Origin: Limousia pullorum
Lineage (GTDB): Bacteria; Bacillota; Clostridia; Oscillospirales; Acutalibacteraceae
Assembly: GCA_018714545.1 (NCBI GenBank)
Contig: DVNG01000112.1
Coordinates: 1-8,084 of the forward strand
Direction: 5' to 3'
Length of the DNA: 8,084 nucleotides
Shown here piece after piece: positions 5,787 through 8,084 of the stretch. A program made the translations under genes and the position numbers. The notes under the pieces were generated by a model. The model was not told where the DNA came from, ran no database searches, and saw nothing but the letters and a program-made list of their open reading frames with translations. Every line of letters starts with the position of its first letter. The first letter of the stretch is position 1.

Positions 5787-7730
5787 ATGATTAACGTAGA
5801 GTTAAAAGGCGGAGTTGTAAAGGAGTTTGAAAACAACACAACAGCCGCAGAAGTTGCAAAATCATTGGGCGGCGGTCTTTATAAGGCTGTATGCGCCTGT
5901 AAAATAAACGGACAGGTGATGGATTTAAGAACCGAGCTTACAGAGGACTGCAAGCTTGAGCTTTTGACATTCGATGACCCTGACGGTAAAAAAGCATTCT
6001 GGCACAGCGCATCACACGTTTTGGCACAGGCTGTAAAAAGACTTTACCCTGAGGCAAAATGCGCAATAGGCCCGGCTGTTGACAACGGTTTTTACTATGA
6101 CTTTGATGTTGAGAAGCCTTTCTCACCGGAAGATCTTCAGAAAATCAAGGCAGAAATGAAAGCTATTGTTAAATCCGGCGTAGTTATTGAAAGATTTGAA
6201 CTTCCGCCTGAGGAGGCAGAAAAGCTTCTTTCAGACATGGGAGAAACATACAAGGTTGAGCTTGTAAAGGAACATGCAGGCAAGGGCGAAAACATCAGCT
6301 TCTACAAGCAGGGCGATTTCACAGACCTCTGCGCAGGCCCTCACCTTCTCAGCGTTGCACCTCTTAAGGCTATTGAGCTTACAAACTGCACAGGTGCATA
6401 CTGGAGAGGCGACGCAAACAATGCACAGCTTTGCAGAGTTTACGGAACTGCATTCCCAAAAGCAAGCATGCTTGAAGAGTATTTGAAGCAGGTTGAAGAG
6501 GCAAAGAGCCGTGACCACAACAAACTGGGCAGAGAGCTTGAGCTCTTCACAACCTCCGACGTTATCGGACAGGGACTTCCAATCCTTCTTCCTAAGGGTG
6601 CAAGAATTATTCAGCTTCTCCAGAGATTTGTTGAGGACGAGGAGCAGAAGAGAGGATGGCTTCTCACAAAAACACCTTACATGGCAAAGAGCGACCTTTA
6701 CAAAATAAGCGGTCACTGGGATCACTACAAGGACGGCATGTTTGTTTTGGGCGACGAGGAAAAGGACAAGGAAGTTTTCGCACTTCGTCCTATGACATGT
6801 CCGTTCCAGTATCAGGCATACCTCAACCGTGGCCGTTCATACCGTGACCTGCCTTTGAGATACAACGAAACATCCACACTTTTCAGAAATGAAGCCAGCG
6901 GCGAGATGCACGGACTTATCAGAGTTAGACAGTTTACAATTTCCGAAGGTCACCTTATGTGTACTCCTGAACAGCTTGAGCAGGAGTTCAAGGGCTGTCT
7001 TGAGCTTGCAATCTATATGCTGAAAACTCTCGGTCTTTACGAGGATGTTTCCTACAGATTCTCACAGTGGGATCCTAACGACAAGGAAAAATATATCGGA
7101 ACAACCGAGCAGTGGGAAGAAGCTCAGGGAATTATGGAGAAAATCCTCAATCACCTTGAGATTCCATATGCAGTGGGCGTTGGCGAAGCTGCTTTCTACG
7201 GTCCAAAGCTTGACATCCAGATTAAAAACGTACACGGCAAGGAAGACACACTTATCACAATTCAGATTGACCAGCTTCTTGCTGAGAAATTCGGCATGGA
7301 ATATGTTGACAAGGACGGCGTAAAGAAAAATCCTTACATCATCCACAGAACATCAATCGGATGCTATGAGAGAACATTGGCTCTCCTCATTGAAAAGTAC
7401 GCCGGAGCATTTCCAATGTGGCTTGCACCTGTTCAGGTTAAGCTTCTTCCAATCGCTGACAGACACCTTGACTACGTTTATGAAGTTAAGAAAGCTTTGG
7501 AAGCTAAGGGCATGAGAGTTGAGATTGATGACAGATCCGAGAAAATCGGTTACAAGATCAGAGAAGCACAGCTCGAGAAAGTTCCTTACATGATTTTGGT
7601 AGGCGACAAGGATATCGAAAACAACACTGTTTCCGTAAGAGACAGAAGAGAGGGCGATATCGGTGCAATGAGCCTTGAAGATTTCATTGCAAAAGCAGTT
7701 GAAGAAATCGAAAGCAAGGTTATCAGATAA
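5787..7730 (+). CDS. thrS: Threonine--tRNA ligase
   Basis: This class II synthetase charges tRNA-Thr with threonine in the cytoplasm and removes mischarged serine. At 647 residues it is full length. In order: TGS domain (1-~62); second N-terminal editing domain with H73-x3-H77 and C182/H186 in 'DLCAGPHL', matching the numbering of E. coli ThrRS; catalytic core from ~250 with motif 2 (FRNEASGEMHGLIRVRQFT, 366-384) and motif 3 (around IHRTSIGCYERT, 519-530); anticodon-binding domain from ~547 (APVQVKLLPI). The predicted zinc ligands are C338, H388 and H520. Around C338 the sequence is PMTCPFQYQAY rather than PMNCPGH, a variant I associate with a clostridial subgroup. The ATG has AAGGAG (5773-5778) eight bases upstream. 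Expression is under the T-box at 5521-5757. No convincing terminator follows the stop; 7731-7800 is A/T-rich without a good stem. Confidence 0.99.
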   Translation: MINVELKGGVVKEFENNTTAAEVAKSLGGGLYKAVCACKINGQVMDLRTELTEDCKLELLTFDDPDGKKAFWHSASHVLAQAVKRLYPEAKCAIGPAVDNGFYYDFDVEKPFSPEDLQKIKAEMKAIVKSGVVIERFELPPEEAEKLLSDMGETYKVELVKEHAGKGENISFYKQGDFTDLCAGPHLLSVAPLKAIELTNCTGAYWRGDANNAQLCRVYGTAFPKASMLEEYLKQVEEAKSRDHNKLGRELELFTTSDVIGQGLPILLPKGARIIQLLQRFVEDEEQKRGWLLTKTPYMAKSDLYKISGHWDHYKDGMFVLGDEEKDKEVFALRPMTCPFQYQAYLNRGRSYRDLPLRYNETSTLFRNEASGEMHGLIRVRQFTISEGHLMCTPEQLEQEFKGCLELAIYMLKTLGLYEDVSYRFSQWDPNDKEKYIGTTEQWEEAQGIMEKILNHLEIPYAVGVGEAAFYGPKLDIQIKNVHGKEDTLITIQIDQLLAEKFGMEYVDKDGVKKNPYIIHRTSIGCYERTLALLIEKYAGAFPMWLAPVQVKLLPIADRHLDYVYEVKKALEAKGMRVEIDDRSEKIGYKIREAQLEKVPYMILVGDKDIENNTVSVRDRREGDIGAMSLEDFIAKAVEEIESKVIR

Positions 7731-7800
7731 TTTTTTAAAATATATCAATAACAGATGAAAAAAGACTTTTGAAAAAATTGAAGAAAAAATAAAAAAGTTC

Positions 7801-7829
7801 TTGCTTTTTCTGAATGTCTATGCTATACT
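7801..7829 (+). promoter_or_regulatory. rpmE promoter
   Basis: TTGCTT (7801-7806) and TATACT (7824-7829) are spaced by 17 bases, and TGC before the -10 makes an extended -10. Transcription should start near 7836, leaving a leader of about 35 nt, too short for a structured leader RNA. Confidence 0.83.
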
Positions 7830-7870
7830 AAGTCTGTTATTTACGGTTTCAGCGAAAGAGGTGAATGAAG

Positions 7871-8074
7871 ATGAAAGAGAATATCCATCCAAAGTATGAG
7901 CAGACAACAATTACTTGTGCTTGCGGTAATGTTATTGAGACAGGTTCAACAAAGAAGAATATCCGTGTTGAAATTTGCTCAAAGTGCCACCCATTCTTTA
8001 CAGGAAAGCAAAAGCTCGTTGATACCGGCGGACGTGTTGATAGATTTAAGAAGCGTTTCGGTATGGATAAATAA
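7871..8074 (+). CDS. rpmE: 50S ribosomal protein L31, zinc-binding type
   Basis: L31 is a small protein of the large ribosomal subunit that contributes to a bridge with the small subunit. This 67-residue protein has IHPKYE near the start, zinc ligands C16-x-C18 and C36-x2-C39 (CACG and CSKC), and the conserved HPFFTGKQK and GGRVDRFKKRFG blocks. It is therefore the C+ (zinc-containing) type, not the cysteine-free paralogue induced on zinc limitation. The ATG at 7871 is preferred: AGAGGTG (7857-7863) is then seven bases upstream, whereas the in-frame ATG at 7865 is only one base away. It has its own promoter, so it need not follow thrS regulation. The window ends ten bases after the stop. Confidence 0.97.
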   Translation: MKENIHPKYEQTTITCACGNVIETGSTKKNIRVEICSKCHPFFTGKQKLVDTGGRVDRFKKRFGMDK

Positions 8075-8084
8075 TTAAACAGAA

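Noticed and set aside
6231..6725. 164-codon minus-strand frame inside thrS, and several smaller frames in thrS on both strands
   Set aside because: They overlap a fully conserved synthetase in other frames and show no ribosome binding site or domain.
7731..7800. Terminator after thrS
   Set aside because: The region is A/T-rich, but the only pairing (A-run with T-run near 7791-7809) has almost no G-C pairs and overlaps the rpmE promoter.
7836..7870. L31 autoregulatory leader RNA
   Set aside because: The predicted leader is about 35 nt with no visible stem, too short for a structured leader.

Overview
The window looks like chromosomal DNA from a low-to-mid GC anaerobic Firmicute, most likely a clostridial gut or rumen bacterium near Ruminococcus (Oscillospiraceae). 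The evidence is a secreted leucine-rich-repeat protein ending in a type I dockerin, a canonical T-box in front of thrS, AGGAG-type ribosome binding sites, a zinc-type (CxC...CxxC) ribosomal protein L31, and several hairpin-plus-T-tract terminators. No mobile element, CRISPR array, tRNA or rRNA is visible. The genus assignment is inference.

Layout. Positions 1-990 hold the 3' part of an ABC-transporter permease of the FtsX family. Three near-identical copies of a roughly 103-bp structured repeat follow directly after its stop codon (991-1300), with the start of a fourth copy. A terminator then serves pyrB, which reads leftward (1412-2500). This PyrB is unusual: a normal aspartate carbamoyltransferase catalytic chain carries a C-terminal four-cysteine domain that resembles the zinc domain of the regulatory chain PyrI, while the nucleotide-binding part of PyrI is absent.

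A divergent intergenic region (2501-2846) contains the pyrB promoter, a long inverted repeat, at least one rightward promoter, and a terminator-like hairpin inside the leader of the next gene. That gene (2847-4166) encodes an unrecognised membrane protein with about eight transmembrane segments and a long, highly charged cytoplasmic tail. A strong terminator lies between it and the secreted LRR-dockerin gene (4247-5446), and ends almost at that gene's ribosome binding site.

The right part is a housekeeping translation block. A promoter and a T-box leader with an ACC (Thr) specifier and its own terminator control thrS (5787-7730). A separate promoter then drives rpmE (7871-8074).

The genes do not form one pathway: pyrimidine synthesis, envelope or surface functions and translation are mixed, and most units have their own promoter or terminator. 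The points most worth following up are the 991-1311 repeat array, the PyrB/zinc-domain fusion, the hairpin leader of the membrane-protein gene, and that protein family itself.
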